DNA of 32,842 nucleotides from Candidatus Saccharimonadota bacterium (lineage in GTDB: Bacteria > Patescibacteriota > Saccharimonadia > Saccharimonadales > Saccharimonadaceae). Location of the stretch: the NCBI GenBank assembly GCA_017459845.1, contig JAFUCF010000015.1:1-32842 (forward strand). The letters run 5' to 3'. Shown here piece by piece: positions 1-6,877 of this stretch (the first letter of the stretch is position 1; the number at the start of each line of letters is the position of its first letter). Made by a program: the position numbers and the translations under genes. Under the pieces are notes generated by a model. That model had not been told where the DNA came from and searched no databases. It worked only from the letters and a program-made list of their open reading frames with translations.

Positions 1-13
1 ACTAGGAGGTTAA

Positions 14-2218
14 ATGGAAAGTAAAAACAGCGGTAGTATTTTCTTGAACTACATAATGGGCACTAGATTTTTAAAGCGCTCTAGTTTCCATTATGGAGCT
101 CAAGTGCCTCAAAAACATAGCAGTAGGCTTTTTAAAGCCTTTCTCTTTGTTTCTCTTGGGCTCCTTACCTCCCAATTGTTTATTCATTCCGCTTATGCCG
201 CCTTTTATGTAGATGTTTCTAGTACGGCTTCTGTAAGGCTCACAGAAGCCGGTAGCGATGCTAGTAGCTCTAGCAGTATTAAACCGTCCAGTTCTGGTAC
301 TCTCGGTACCGGTAGCGACGTAGTAACGATAAACACTAACTGTAATGCCGGCTATAATTTATACGTTTCTGCTACCTCTACGGGCAATACTAGACTAAAC
401 CTTTCTGGCGCATCTTCTTCAGAGCTCCAAGATGCAGTAAACTACATCGCTCCGTCTTCCAATGCTCCAACCGCAGAAGGAACTCTAGAAAAAGACACTT
501 GGGGTGTTGGTAAGACTAGCTCTACCTTTGCTGGGCTCCAGGCTTACTCTGCCGATGCTGGGAATTGGACACCGCTTTATACTGCTACTAGTACAGACAT
601 CACTAACGGTATGGCCGGAAGCTCTACTCCTGGCTCTGCCACTCTAACCCACAACGTCTACTATGGCGCTAATATCTCTACCGCTAAAACTCCAGGTACT
701 TATTCTGGTAACGTCCTATATACCGTAATCATGGAAAACGCTTGTACAGAATACACTTTGAAGTTTGATGATGGCGTAGACGATAGCGATACCGAGGCCC
801 AGGCTACCATTACTAGTAACCTCCCTAACGGTATCCCTACTACAGAAACTGGTGGTAAAGGCGAATATCCTAAAGTAATCTTCGGGACTAAAGTAAACCT
901 TTCCCAGTATTCTTCCGCAGACAAAATTAAACGTACTGGCTATACTCTCAAAGGCTGGAAGATTAAAGTAGGAAACGGTACTCCAAGTGAAACAACCTAT
1001 AGCACCACAGAAAACATGGTCTTAGACGATAGCGAAACATCCGAAGTAACTCTTATTGCTCAGTGGGAACCTAATAAGTATACCATCCACTACAATTCTA
1101 ATGCTCCTAGTGGCACTACCGCATCAGGTACCACTGCAGACCAAACAGACCAAGCTTATAATGCTACTACTACACTAAGAGCTAATGGTTTCTCCGTTAC
1201 CGGCTATAACTTCGCTGGTTGGGCCTACACCGCAAATGGTACTAAAGCTTTCGATAGTGCCCAAGCGAGTGTAAGCATTAAGACTTTAGCCGAGAATGCT
1301 AAGCCAAATAGTGTAGTAGATACTAACAATGCTACCATTAACCTATATGCCCTCTGGACTAAAGCTAGCTATACCCTTACCGTTTCTAATGGTAACTCTA
1401 CGGCTATTTCTAGTGTATCTGGCGGTGGTACTAAAACCTATGGTGCTTCTGTAACGGCCTCTTGTACACCAAAATCTGGTTACCATTGTACTGGCTGGAC
1501 AAGTAGTAATATAAGCTTACTCCCAAGTAGTTCAAACGCATCATATACCTTTAATATGCCAGCAGGAGCTGTTACCCTTACCGCCAGCGGCGCTGCTAAT
1601 AGCTTTACTATTTATTACAATTCTAATGGTGGTTCTGGTTCTACCGCCAGTACTACAGCTACCTACGGGCAAAACGTTACTCTAGCCACCAATGCTTTCA
1701 CCGCTCCAAGTGGCAAGAAATTCAAGAGTTGGGGTACAAGCACTAGTGGCGGTACCACCTATTCTAGCGGCCAATCCGGTATCTCCCCAACTACCTTAAA
1801 GTCTAATGTTACTACCGTAAATGGCGGAAGTATTACTCTTTATGCGATTTGGGAAGATGATGTACTAGTATGCTCTGGAGATATTTATCCTACCAGTACC
1901 GTAGGTTGTAAGCTTGCTGATGGCCATACTTGGACATATGGAATGGGTGGCAGAGCTGTACAATGGTTTAACATCCATGGCGGATGCAATTCTGGGTATA
2001 GTTTACCAGACAGAGCAGTTTATGCTAACTTAATTAGCAACTATAGCGGTGGTGGCTTATATAATGCCCTTCATCTCTCCGGCGCTCACGGCTTTTGGTC
2101 TTCTACTGAGAACAATAGCGGCAACGGCGCCTACGTCATGTACGTCAGCAAGTATGGCGCCTCCACGTACGAATACTACTTCGACGAGGACGACGCCCAC
2201 GTGTTATGCTATAAGTAG
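14..2218 (+). CDS. Secreted surface protein with InlB-type repeats and C-type-lectin-like tail
   Basis: The gene encodes 734 residues and starts at an ATG with a strong AGGAGG site 5 nt upstream. The N-terminus is basic, then a hydrophobic segment (about 42-60) ends in an AYA cleavage site near residue 62, so it is probably exported by Sec. Residues about 246-352, 354-450, 452-526 and 529-615 are Listeria-Bacteroides/InlB B-type repeats, recognisable by the YTIxYNSN starts, GYxFxGW middles and LYAxW ends. Residues about 617-734 resemble the Fib_succ_major/DUF1566 type of C-type lectin fold (FWSSTE at 694-699, C-terminal LCYK). From residue 700 the codons abruptly become C-ending, which fits a retroelement-diversified ligand-binding tail. 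No LPXTG anchor is seen. A role as host-contact adhesin is inferred only. Its promoter lies outside the window. Confidence 0.85.
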   Translation: MESKNSGSIFLNYIMGTRFLKRSSFHYGAQVPQKHSSRLFKAFLFVSLGLLTSQLFIHSAYAAFYVDVSSTASVRLTEAGSDASSSSSIKPSSSGTLGTGSDVVTINTNCNAGYNLYVSATSTGNTRLNLSGASSSELQDAVNYIAPSSNAPTAEGTLEKDTWGVGKTSSTFAGLQAYSADAGNWTPLYTATSTDITNGMAGSSTPGSATLTHNVYYGANISTAKTPGTYSGNVLYTVIMENACTEYTLKFDDGVDDSDTEAQATITSNLPNGIPTTETGGKGEYPKVIFGTKVNLSQYSSADKIKRTGYTLKGWKIKVGNGTPSETTYSTTENMVLDDSETSEVTLIAQWEPNKYTIHYNSNAPSGTTASGTTADQTDQAYNATTTLRANGFSVTGYNFAGWAYTANGTKAFDSAQASVSIKTLAENAKPNSVVDTNNATINLYALWTKASYTLTVSNGNSTAISSVSGGGTKTYGASVTASCTPKSGYHCTGWTSSNISLLPSSSNASYTFNMPAGAVTLTASGAANSFTIYYNSNGGSGSTASTTATYGQNVTLATNAFTAPSGKKFKSWGTSTSGGTTYSSGQSGISPTTLKSNVTTVNGGSITLYAIWEDDVLVCSGDIYPTSTVGCKLADGHTWTYGMGGRAVQWFNIHGGCNSGYSLPDRAVYANLISNYSGGGLYNALHLSGAHGFWSSTENNSGNGAYVMYVSKYGASTYEYYFDEDDAHVLCYK
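2111..2218 (+). other. Putative DGR variable region at the 3' end of the surface-protein gene
   Basis: From codon 700 to the stop, 24 of 35 sense codons end in C (AAC, GGC, TAC, GTC, GAC, GCC). In the preceding roughly 85 codons of the same domain only about a quarter do. NNC-rich codons at the end of a C-type-lectin-like domain are what adenine mutagenesis of AAC codons in a template repeat would leave. The position (last about 35 codons, after FWSSTE) matches known variable regions. No reverse transcriptase or template repeat lies in this window, so the call is an inference. Confidence 0.5.
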
Positions 2219-2249
2219 CCGCTTCGCGTCTTCTAAGCTGCCTCACTCG

Positions 2250-2277
2250 GATACAGGAAAGTGAACTTTCCTGTATC
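2250..2277 (+). terminator. Perfect 12-bp hairpin with TGAA loop after the surface-protein gene
   Basis: GATACAGGAAAG (2250-2261) pairs perfectly with CTTTCCTGTATC (2266-2277) around the loop TGAA. It begins 31 bp after the stop codon. The downstream sequence is only partly T-rich, so it is a mediocre intrinsic terminator. A short perfect stem with a 4-nt loop just behind a variable region is also the form of the DNA hairpin used in DGR target recognition. Both readings are open. Confidence 0.55.
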
Positions 2278-2299
2278 TCTTGTTTCGTTGTTCGGTATG

Positions 2300-2340
2300 T
2301 TCTCCGTTTCTCAGGTTCTCCACGATTTCTCAACGGAGAA
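2300..2340. repeat. 9-bp inverted repeat with 23-nt loop
   Basis: TTCTCCGTT at 2300-2308 is the reverse complement of AACGGAGAA at 2332-2340. It lies between the hairpin at 2250 and the promoter of the LOG gene. No function is apparent. It may add to transcription termination. Confidence 0.35.
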
Positions 2341-2375
2341 ATAAACGCCCGAAGCCCCCCGCCTCATCCCACTTA

Positions 2376-2384
2376 TGCTATAAT
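2376..2384 (+). promoter_or_regulatory. Extended -10 promoter of the LOG-family gene (leaderless)
   Basis: TGCTATAAT has a TATAAT box at 2379-2384 and a TGN extension. No -35 match is visible 17 bp upstream. The ATG follows after 6 nt (2391), so transcription should begin at or beside the start codon. There is no Shine-Dalgarno sequence. Confidence 0.65.
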
Positions 2385-2390
2385 ATAACC

Positions 2391-3104
2391 ATGGAAGACA
2401 AATTTAAACAATGGGTAGAAAAGCAGCTAGAGGCAGAACTCCCGGCGGCTGATGTAGAAAGGGCAATGGATTATGCGGATGATCTTTTGCACGGCCTTAA
2501 AACTATTCGCACTTATACGCAGGGCGTCGTTATCTATGGCTCGGCTCGCGTTAAGCCAAATGATAAATACGCCGAGAAGGCTCGTGAGCTGGGCGGGATG
2601 CTCGCCAGAAACGGCCACACTGTTATTACTGGTGGCGGGCCTGGAATTATGGAAGCCGCTCATCACGGCGCCTTTGAATATGGCGGCCGCACCGTAGGGC
2701 TAAATATTGAGCTCCCGCACGAGCAACATATTAATCCATACGTTACCGACCAGCTAGAGTTTAAATACTTTTTTGCCCGCAAAGTAATGCTCTCGATGAG
2801 CGGTAAGGTCTACGTCTTTTTCCCGGGCGGCTTTGGTACGCTGGATGAGCTATCAGAAGTCCTTGTCCTAATCCAAGAGGGGAAGATGCCAAAAATGCCG
2901 GTCTTTCTCTTTGGCAAATCTTACTGGCGCGGCCTAGACAAGTTCTTCCGTGCCCGCCTCTATAAGGATAAAATGATTATGGCGAGCGATCTTAGGATTT
3001 ACAAAATGACCGACGATTTAAAAGAAATCGTTACCGCCGCTAACAAAATTGGCTACCCAAAAATCGGCGAAAACATCTACGATGTGCTTACATCTGCGGC
3101 CTAA
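2391..3104 (+). CDS. LOG-family nucleotide phosphoribohydrolase
   Basis: The product has 237 residues and belongs to the Rossmann-fold lysine-decarboxylase-like/LOG family (TIGR00730). Members cleave nucleoside 5'-monophosphates to base and ribose 5-phosphate, as in cytokinin activation. Visible signatures are VVIYGSARV, TGGGPGIMEAAHHGAFEYGG and the active-site motif PGGFGTLDELSEVL. An open frame extends upstream to 2280, but that stretch covers the intergenic repeats and the promoter. The ATG at 2391, 6 nt after a TATAAT box, begins the conserved protein. The substrate in this organism is unknown, and a role in nucleotide salvage or turnover is inferred. The gene appears monocistronic. Confidence 0.85.
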   Translation: MEDKFKQWVEKQLEAELPAADVERAMDYADDLLHGLKTIRTYTQGVVIYGSARVKPNDKYAEKARELGGMLARNGHTVITGGGPGIMEAAHHGAFEYGGRTVGLNIELPHEQHINPYVTDQLEFKYFFARKVMLSMSGKVYVFFPGGFGTLDELSEVLVLIQEGKMPKMPVFLFGKSYWRGLDKFFRARLYKDKMIMASDLRIYKMTDDLKEIVTAANKIGYPKIGENIYDVLTSAA

Positions 3105-3137
3105 TTATAAAAACCAAGCCTAACATCCCGCAGTCCC

Positions 3138-3166
3138 TTGTAATTCCGCGCAAAATTTCATATAAT
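3138..3166 (+). promoter_or_regulatory. Promoter of the gatCAB operon (leaderless gatC)
   Basis: A TTGTAA -35 (3138-3143) and a TATAAT -10 (3161-3166) are separated by 17 bp. The gatC ATG is at 3174, 7 nt after the -10, with no Shine-Dalgarno sequence. The gatC message is therefore probably leaderless. Confidence 0.75.
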
Positions 3167-3173
3167 TATAGCG

Positions 3174-3479
3174 ATGAATATTACACGCGAGGAAATAGAC
3201 CACCTTGCGGAGCTTTCCAATTTTGAATTGTCAGATGCGGAAAAGAGCTCTCTGCAAAGCGATCTAGAAAACATAATTAAATATATCTCGGAGCTTAGTG
3301 AGCTGAACACTGATGGAGTAGAGCCTACTTACCAAGTTTTTGAGATGGAAAACATTTGGCGCGAGGATGAGATTTTGCCCCAAGAGGCAGGCCGCGCCGC
3401 GCTTCTTAAAACCGCCCCTAGTTTCCATGGCAAAGAGGGCGTAGAAGATTATCAACTAAAAGTCCCGAAGGTATTATAA
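3174..3479 (+). CDS. gatC: Asp-tRNA(Asn)/Glu-tRNA(Gln) amidotransferase subunit C
   Basis: This is a 101-residue GatC, the small belt-like subunit that wraps and stabilises GatA and GatB in the transamidosome. The N-terminus has the family pattern ITREEIDHLAELSNFELSD, and a middle segment ISELSELNTDGVEPT matches the usual LxxLdTegVePt motif. Length is normal for the family. It opens the operon gatC-gatA-membrane protein-gatB, with a 1-nt gap to gatA. Presence of GatCAB implies that Gln-tRNA and/or Asn-tRNA is made indirectly in this organism. Confidence 0.93.
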   Translation: MNITREEIDHLAELSNFELSDAEKSSLQSDLENIIKYISELSELNTDGVEPTYQVFEMENIWREDEILPQEAGRAALLKTAPSFHGKEGVEDYQLKVPKVL

Positions 3480-3480
3480 T

Positions 3481-4857
3481 ATGAAGATTGCGAATAAAAC
3501 TACTTCGGCTGTGGCGTTAGTAAAAGAAGCCTTAGAAAAAGCCAAGAAATATGAGGATTATCATATTTTCGTTAGCCTGAATGAGGAGGCTGCCCTGAAG
3601 AAAGCTAAAGAGATAGATGATAAAATCAAGAAGGGCGAAGAAGTAGGCGCCTTGGCTGGCGTACCATATGCCTGTAAAGACAATTTCTTAAGCCCAGAGG
3701 GTAACACGACCGCTTCTAGCAAAATCTTAGAGCCCTTCCACTCGCCAATAACCGCCACTGCTATTAAAAAACTAGAAGATGCGGGCGCAATCATGATAGG
3801 CCGGGCAAACCTAGACAGTTTTGCGCATGGCTCATCCACCGAAAACTCTTACTTTGGCCCCACTAAAAACTCTAAAGATAAAACTCGCGTTGCGGGCGGC
3901 TCTAGCGGCGGCTCTGCCGTAGCAGTAGCCCTTGACATTGTAGAATTTGCAACAGGTACCGATACCGGCGGCTCCATCCGCCAACCAGCCTCGTTTAATG
4001 GCGTTTACGGCTTTAAACCAACTTATGGCACCATCTCGCGGTACGGCGTAGTGGCCATGGCCTCTAGCCTAGACTGCGTGGGCTTCTTTGCCAAATCCCC
4101 AGAGGACATAGACCTTCTCATGTCCATTACCGCCGGCCAAGATGAAAACGACATGACAACCTTACCAGACTTCTACGGACAAGAAGGTTATTCAAGAACC
4201 TCAAAAGTGGGAATAATTAAGGGCTTCGACCAAGGCTTAAACGATGATATCAAAAACGCCTACGAGCAAGAAATCGCAAAGCTCAAAGAAAAAGGCTATG
4301 AAATCGTAGAACTAGATATGCCTACCTTAAAATACGCCTTGCCAGTCTACTACATTATCCAGCCGGCCGAGGTTGCCTCTAACCTTTCTCGCCACGATGG
4401 TGTGCGTTACGGCTTCCGCGCAGAGAATATAGAGAGTCTAGCCGATGTCTATGGTAAATCCCGCTCTGAGGGTTTCATGCCAGAGAATAAGCGCCGTATT
4501 ATGATTGGTAACTTCGTTTTATCCTCTGGGTTTTATGATGCCTATTACTTGAAAGCCCAGCAAGCCCGCACGCTCATTATTAAAGAGTACGATGCAGCCT
4601 TTGAGAAATGCGATTTTCTCCTTACGCCAGTTTCTCCAAACCCAGCCTTTAAACTGGGCGAGAAAACAAGCGATCCACTTTCTATGTATATGGAAGATGT
4701 CCTATCTGTGCCGCTAAACCTCGCTGGTCTGCCAGGCCTGGCTATTCCAGTTGGCGAGACAGCAGAGGGCTTAAGCCTTGGTCTCCAAATCGTTGGGCCA
4801 CGCCGCAGTGACAAAGCTTTGTTGGCTTTCGCCAGCCAGATTAAGGAGGAAAAATGA
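3481..4857 (+). CDS. gatA: Asp-tRNA(Asn)/Glu-tRNA(Gln) amidotransferase subunit A
   Basis: The 458-residue amidase-signature enzyme releases ammonia from glutamine for transfer to mischarged tRNA on GatB. The Ser-cisSer-Lys triad is present: K66 in AGVPYACKDNF, S141 in AGGSSGGSAVA and S165 in DTGGSIRQPA. The spacings (75 and 24 residues) match those of characterised GatA enzymes. The start lies 1 nt after the gatC stop, with GAAGG upstream as the ribosome site, so translation is probably coupled. The last codons overlap the next gene by ATGA. Length is slightly short of the usual 475-490 residues but no motif is missing. Confidence 0.95.
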   Translation: MKIANKTTSAVALVKEALEKAKKYEDYHIFVSLNEEAALKKAKEIDDKIKKGEEVGALAGVPYACKDNFLSPEGNTTASSKILEPFHSPITATAIKKLEDAGAIMIGRANLDSFAHGSSTENSYFGPTKNSKDKTRVAGGSSGGSAVAVALDIVEFATGTDTGGSIRQPASFNGVYGFKPTYGTISRYGVVAMASSLDCVGFFAKSPEDIDLLMSITAGQDENDMTTLPDFYGQEGYSRTSKVGIIKGFDQGLNDDIKNAYEQEIAKLKEKGYEIVELDMPTLKYALPVYYIIQPAEVASNLSRHDGVRYGFRAENIESLADVYGKSRSEGFMPENKRRIMIGNFVLSSGFYDAYYLKAQQARTLIIKEYDAAFEKCDFLLTPVSPNPAFKLGEKTSDPLSMYMEDVLSVPLNLAGLPGLAIPVGETAEGLSLGLQIVGPRRSDKALLAFASQIKEEK

Positions 4858-5273
4858 ACGGCACTCTCATAGCACTCATCGTAGCCTTTATTATCGTCGG
4901 GGTTTTAGTCTACGTTGCAATTACCCTTACACAAAACCGCAAGTATGCCTTTAATAGGGAAGAATACCAAGCCGATTGGCTAGCCATTAATAATAGCCTC
5001 AAGAAAGAAGCTCCAGATTCCGCCAATATGGTAGTAGTAAAGGCCGACAAACTACTAGATAAAGCCTTGATAGAAACAGGTATACCTGGCAAAACTATGG
5101 GCGATAGATTAAAACGGCTTCATGGCCGTCTGTCAAACGAGAACGCCGTCTGGGCCGCACATAAGATGCGTAACCAAATCGCCCATGAGACGAACTTTAA
5201 CGCTAGCTATGACGATGCCCGTCACGCCCTGGCTGCTTACAAAACCGCCTTAAAAGACTTAGGAGCTATATGA
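4854..5273 (+). CDS. Membrane-anchored protein with HEPN-like RNxxxH motif, inside the gat operon
   Basis: The 139-residue protein has one hydrophobic segment (about 4-26) and then a basic, helical cytoplasmic domain. Residues 106-111 read RNQIAH in the context WAAHKMRNQIAHET, followed by a helix (DDARHALAAYKTALKDL). This resembles the R-x4-H motif and C-terminal helix of HEPN-type domains, but no family can be assigned by eye. It overlaps gatA and gatB by 4 nt each (ATGA), with AGGAGG before the start, so it is translationally coupled to both. The context suggests a link to tRNA-dependent amidation or tRNA handling at the membrane. That is inference; it could also be a passenger gene. Confidence 0.75.
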   Translation: MNGTLIALIVAFIIVGVLVYVAITLTQNRKYAFNREEYQADWLAINNSLKKEAPDSANMVVVKADKLLDKALIETGIPGKTMGDRLKRLHGRLSNENAVWAAHKMRNQIAHETNFNASYDDARHALAAYKTALKDLGAI

Positions 5274-6793
5274 AATACGAGATTACTATTGGTATAGAAT
5301 GCCACGTCCAATTAAAGACTAAAACTAAACTTTTCTCAGAGGTAGATAATGATGCCCGCGGTAAAGAGCCTAACTCTTGTGTCTCGCCGGTGGATTACGC
5401 CTTGCCGGGCATGTTGCCGCGTTTAAATAAGGAGGCCGTAAGACTAGCCGTTCGCGCGGGCTATGCAATGAATTCAGAGATAAACTTATATTCTCGCTTT
5501 GACCGCAAACATTATTACTACCCAGACTTGCCGAAGGGCTACCAGATTTCCCAGTTTTACCACCCAATTATTGGCGCGGGCTTTATAGAGCTCCCAGATG
5601 GTACCAAAATCCGGATTGAGCATGCCCATATGGAGGAGGATGCCGGCAAGCTTACTCACTTCTCTAATTACTCTCTCGTAGATTTAAATCGTGCCGGCAC
5701 GCCGTTGATTGAAATCGTTAGTGAGCCAGATATCCACTCTGCCGCCCACGCACGTGATTATTGTAAAGAGCTTTGGCGCGCTATGACTTATGCTGGTGTC
5801 ACCTATGGAGATCTTTATAATGGCAACATGCGCTTTGATGTAAACATCTCCCTGGCTAAGCCAGGCGAGCCGCTTGGCCGCCGGGCAGAGATTAAGAATC
5901 TTAACTCTTTTCGCAGCGTAGAACGCGCCGTAGAATATGAATACGAGCGCCAGAGTAAGATCTTGGATAAGGGCGAGCGGGTAGTCCAGGAGACGCGCGG
6001 CTGGAACGACGCTACGGGTAAGACCACCTCTCAGCGCTCCAAGGAGGAGGCCCAAGATTACCGTTATATGCCAGAGCCAGACATCCCGCCAATCCGTCTA
6101 ACGGATGAATTCGTGAAAGAAGAACAGAAAAAAGTCCCTCTCCTCCCATCTGATTACCGCAAATTATTTAAGGATGTTGTCCCAAGCGACACGCTAGAGG
6201 TTTTGCTAGACTATCAGCCGCTAATGGACTGCCTATGGCAATGTGCCGACAGTTCTTTTGAAGGGGATACGGAGCGCGGCAGCGCGAGTAGTAGCGCCGC
6301 CCGCCCATGGCGATGGGCCGGGCGGACGCGCCCCGAAAAAGAGCTGTCGGACATTGCCAAAAGCCAGATAAAGCGTGTTGCCAACCTCTTTTCTAGCGTT
6401 CTTCTAGCTGAGGAAAAATCTTACGAGATGCTAAATGATTTGCCATCCGCCGCGCAGCTAAACGAACTCTGCACTATGGCCGACAAGCAAGAACTATCTA
6501 GTACCGGTACTAAAGAAGTCTTCTTAAAGTTCTTTGATCCGCAGATGAAGGAGAAATCCGCCAAAGATATTGCAAAAGAGCTGAATGTTTTACAAGAAAA
6601 CGATACCGCCGCCCTAGAGAAAATCGTAGACGAGGTTTTGAACGATCCTGCTTGCAGCAAGGCGATAGAAGATTTTAAAAACGGCCAAGAGAAAGTGATA
6701 GGCTTCCTTGTGGGGCAAGTAATGAAGGCTTCAAAGGGTAAGGCCAACCCTGGCGCCGCCCAGCAAATCCTTAGGGCTAAATTAAAGAGCTAA
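5270..6793 (+). CDS. gatB: Asp-tRNA(Asn)/Glu-tRNA(Gln) amidotransferase subunit B, with an in-frame inserted element
   Basis: GatB (507 residues) phosphorylates and amidates Glu or Asp on the mischarged tRNA. The N-terminal cradle is typical: IGIECHVQLKTKTKLFSE, the HMEEDAGKLTH motif, SLVDLNRAGTPLIEIVSEPD and DYRYMPEPDIPP. The helical and YqeY-like tail domains follow from about residue 365. Residues about 323-364 are not GatB-like and are encoded by a palindromic structured element (6236-6359) that also occurs in leuS. Without it the protein would be about 465 residues, near the family norm. The insert lies in the region joining cradle and tail, where a surface loop may be tolerated. The start overlaps the upstream membrane-protein gene by ATGA. 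Confidence 0.95.
   Translation: MKYEITIGIECHVQLKTKTKLFSEVDNDARGKEPNSCVSPVDYALPGMLPRLNKEAVRLAVRAGYAMNSEINLYSRFDRKHYYYPDLPKGYQISQFYHPIIGAGFIELPDGTKIRIEHAHMEEDAGKLTHFSNYSLVDLNRAGTPLIEIVSEPDIHSAAHARDYCKELWRAMTYAGVTYGDLYNGNMRFDVNISLAKPGEPLGRRAEIKNLNSFRSVERAVEYEYERQSKILDKGERVVQETRGWNDATGKTTSQRSKEEAQDYRYMPEPDIPPIRLTDEFVKEEQKKVPLLPSDYRKLFKDVVPSDTLEVLLDYQPLMDCLWQCADSSFEGDTERGSASSSAARPWRWAGRTRPEKELSDIAKSQIKRVANLFSSVLLAEEKSYEMLNDLPSAAQLNELCTMADKQELSSTGTKEVFLKFFDPQMKEKSAKDIAKELNVLQENDTAALEKIVDEVLNDPACSKAIEDFKNGQEKVIGFLVGQVMKASKGKANPGAAQQILRAKLKS
6236..6359 (+). repeat. Structured palindromic element, copy 1, in frame in gatB
   Basis: The outer arms 6236-6259 (TGGCAATGTGCC...) and 6337-6359 (...GACATTGCCA) pair over about 23 bp with one bulge and one G-U pair. 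The core 6260-6336 runs from GAAGGGG to CCCCGA. It contains a small hairpin GCGC-GGCA-GCGC (6273-6284), the conserved linker GAGTAGTAGC and a longer hairpin (6298-6324) with a GGCG loop at 6309-6312. The predicted fold is a closing stem, a GGGG/CCCC stem and a three-way junction. Copy 2 in leuS keeps the junctions and loops while the stems change but still pair. The encoded peptide contains FEGDTERGSASSSA. No stop is introduced. Confidence 0.85.
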
Positions 6794-6808
6794 ATTTGTA
6801 GGTTTTAC

Positions 6809-6838
6809 TTGTCAACACGGAGTTTCCTGTGCTATAAT
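6809..6838 (+). promoter_or_regulatory. Promoter of fusA
   Basis: TTGTCA (6809-6814) and TATAAT (6833-6838) are separated by 18 bp, with TG-rich sequence before the -10. The fusA ATG lies 39 nt downstream, which gives a leader of about 30 nt with a weak AAGAGAG ribosome site. Confidence 0.75.
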
Positions 6839-6877
6839 AAAACAAGTCGTAATATTTTTTAATGTAAGAGAGTTTAT

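Noticed and set aside
2280-2390. Upstream extension of the LOG-family protein to 2280
   Set aside because: The extension covers inverted repeats and the TATAAT promoter, lacks a ribosome site, and adds residues unlike the family.
1-2390. Template repeat or reverse transcriptase of a DGR inside the window
   Set aside because: No RT-like gene is present anywhere in the window, and no second copy of the 2111-2218 sequence was noticed. The rest of such a system, if real, must lie outside.
5684-6055. 123-residue minus-strand open frame opposite gatB
   Set aside because: It is a shadow frame within a strongly conserved gene, without initiation signals.
6236-6359. The gatB element as a group I or group II intron or intein
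   Set aside because: It is far too short for either, and the frame stays open through it. No intron core or intein motifs are seen. Self-splicing by a novel ribozyme cannot be excluded from sequence alone.
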